This document shows positions 5,888 to 6,921 of a DNA stretch of 6,921 nt, in pieces. Where the stretch lies: assembly GCA_043755595.1 (NCBI GenBank), contig JAYUSQ010000091.1, positions 1-6,921 on the forward strand. Reading direction: 5' to 3'. The position numbers and the translations under genes are program-made. Below the pieces are notes generated by a model. That model saw only the letters and a list, made by a program, of their open reading frames with translations. It did not search any database and was not told where the DNA came from. Within the stretch, counting starts at the first letter, position 1. Each line of letters starts with the position of its first letter. The stretch comes from VFZP01 sp043755595. GTDB lineage: Bacteria > Acidobacteriota > Terriglobia > Bryobacterales > Bryobacteraceae.

Positions 5888-6921
5888 GTGCGTCTTAAAT
5901 CTTATTTTGCCGATACGGTCGAGGCAGCTATGAGTCTGGCTGGCCGAGAGCTTGGCGACGATGCGTTGCTGGTCTATTCGAGGGAAGCAGCTGTTGAGGC
6001 TAAGTATCTCGGTAGTTATGAGGTTGTTTTTGCGATCGATGCCAAGGAAGCCGCGACCGATGGCGCCTTATCTCCCTCGACGCCAGTCAACGACGTGGGC
6101 AGCACCAAGGCGCCTCCGCCAGCCGGCAACGACCAAGTTGGGTGGGCTTCATCGGCGTTGGCCGATCTCAGAAACGAGATCGGGAACCTCCGCCAGGATG
6201 TAGCGCTACATCGCCGCCGTATGGAAGATCTTCTGACGGCAACCGACCGTCGGGCTTGGCGTATGTTGGCCGATTGGGGAGAGGAGCCGGAATTGCTGCC
6301 GGGGGTTTCGCTGGCCGGCCGTCTCCTGCAATCAGACATGGACCCCGAGCATGTCCTCGATGTTATCGAATGCACTCGGGATGCGGTCCGGTCTGACGCC
6401 GGGGGCAGCGATGACGGAGGCGGGGTCTGGAAGCGGCTTCTCGAACGGGAATTGATCGACCGGCGGCGGTGCGACTCGCGGCTTGATTCGTACGGAAAGA
6501 GTGCGGCAATCGTCCTAATCGGGCCACCGGGAGCTGGCAGGACTACGGTAGCGATGCAGTTGGCGGCACACGCTTCAAGCCGGGGTTTGGATCCCAGGTT
6601 GATCGCCTTTGAGCCTGGGCGTCTGACGGCGTCCCAAGCCCTTCGCTCCTACGCCGGCGTGTTGGGTGCGAAGTTTGACCTGACTCGGCGGGCCGAACAC
6701 CTTAACAAGTTGTTCGCCGATCGCCCAGCCGGACTCACCATTATCGATGGTCCCGGACTCGGCCCATTGTCAGATGACGGGACGACGCAGCTCACCGCAC
6801 TTTGCAGCCAGCAACGAGCGTTCGAAACCTGGCTGGTGCTCCCGGCAACGCTACGAGCATCCGACCTCCACTTGCTGATCAGGCGCTTTTCAGTTTATGC
6901 GCCCTCGCGACTCATTTTTAC
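5888..6921 (+). CDS. flhF: FlhF, SRP-type GTPase for flagellar placement, 3' end cut by window; atypical nucleotide motifs
   Basis: A GTG start opens a frame that stays open to the window end (344 complete codons). The N-terminus, MRLKSYFADTVEAAMSLAGRELGDDALLVYSRE followed by YLGSYEVVFAIDA, is the typical FlhF opening. Next come a Pro/Ala-rich linker (about 55-85), a probable coiled coil (LADLRNEIGNLRQDVALHRRRMEDLL, 91-116), an N-domain-like helical part (about 122-200) and the start of the SRP-type G domain. FlhF normally binds GTP as a dimer at the cell pole and sets where and how many flagella form, usually with FlhG encoded just downstream. Its G motifs are degenerate. Walker A reads GPPGAGRT (212-219) with Arg218 instead of Lys. 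The DTYR-type motif reads EPGR (242-245), although SQALRSYAGVLG after it fits 'EQLrtYAeilg'. DTAG reads DGPG (287-290). The window ends at LIF plus 'ac', just where TKLDE is expected. The FlhF call is firm; catalytic activity is doubtful. Confidence 0.93.
   Translation, partial: MRLKSYFADTVEAAMSLAGRELGDDALLVYSREAAVEAKYLGSYEVVFAIDAKEAATDGALSPSTPVNDVGSTKAPPPAGNDQVGWASSALADLRNEIGNLRQDVALHRRRMEDLLTATDRRAWRMLADWGEEPELLPGVSLAGRLLQSDMDPEHVLDVIECTRDAVRSDAGGSDDGGGVWKRLLERELIDRRRCDSRLDSYGKSAAIVLIGPPGAGRTTVAMQLAAHASSRGLDPRLIAFEPGRLTASQALRSYAGVLGAKFDLTRRAEHLNKLFADRPAGLTIIDGPGLGPLSDDGTTQLTALCSQQRAFETWLVLPATLRASDLHLLIRRFSVYAPSRLIF

Noticed and set aside
5895..5915. A sigma-28-like pattern, TAAA followed by GCCGATAC, near the start of flhF.
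   Set aside because: The boxes are about 6 bp too close for a flagellar sigma-28 promoter (about 11 bp between the full boxes is usual), and the bases encode the conserved FlhF opening LKSYFADT, which explains them.
1..6921. Mobile elements, CRISPR arrays, tRNA genes or a defence-type gene system.
   Set aside because: No terminal repeats, regularly spaced repeats, tRNA-like folds or transposase motifs are seen; the window is filled almost completely by flagellar genes.

Overview
The window is a compact, single-strand flagellar gene cluster. It holds the 3' end of a hook-protein gene (flgE), then fliN, fliO, fliP, fliQ, fliR, flhB and flhA, and finally the 5' two-thirds or so of flhF, cut by the window end. 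All genes read on the + strand. Gaps are very short or are small overlaps (fliO/fliP 26 bp, fliQ/fliR 11 bp). The only two intergenic stretches worth the name are 63-64 bp before flhA and 60 bp before flhF. No RNA gene, mobile element, CRISPR array or gene on the - strand is supported, and no gene-free stretch exceeds 300 bp.

The organism is a motile bacterium with a two-membrane-type flagellar gene set. FliP has a clear signal peptide, and FlhF suggests targeted placement of the flagellum. Base composition is moderately GC-rich with mixed codon use. The order flgE-fliN-fliOPQR-flhB-flhA-flhF, with no fliL or fliM between flgE and fliN, makes me think of Acidobacteriota or a related soil lineage. 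That is inference from memory of such clusters; nothing in the window proves it.

The genes work together as follows. FliP, FliQ and FliR build the helical core of the export gate, with FliO as its assembly factor. FlhB sits on the gate and switches substrate specificity after self-cleavage at its NPTH motif. FlhA is the export-gate platform that receives chaperone-substrate complexes. FliN is the C-ring protein that also docks the export ATPase complex. FlgE is a substrate of this machine and forms the hook. FlhF is an SRP-type GTPase that normally decides where and how many flagella are built.

Most of the window is ordinary flagellar machinery. The points deserving a second look are: FlhF has lost the standard residues in the three nucleotide-binding motifs visible here (Walker A Lys to Arg, DTxR to EPGR, DTAG to DGPG); FliP has a changed methionine gasket (M-V-Q in place of the usual M-M-M); there is a perfect 10-bp inverted repeat inside fliP; and a sigma-54-like -24/-12 element lies just before flhA. 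I found no sign of an unknown multi-gene system.
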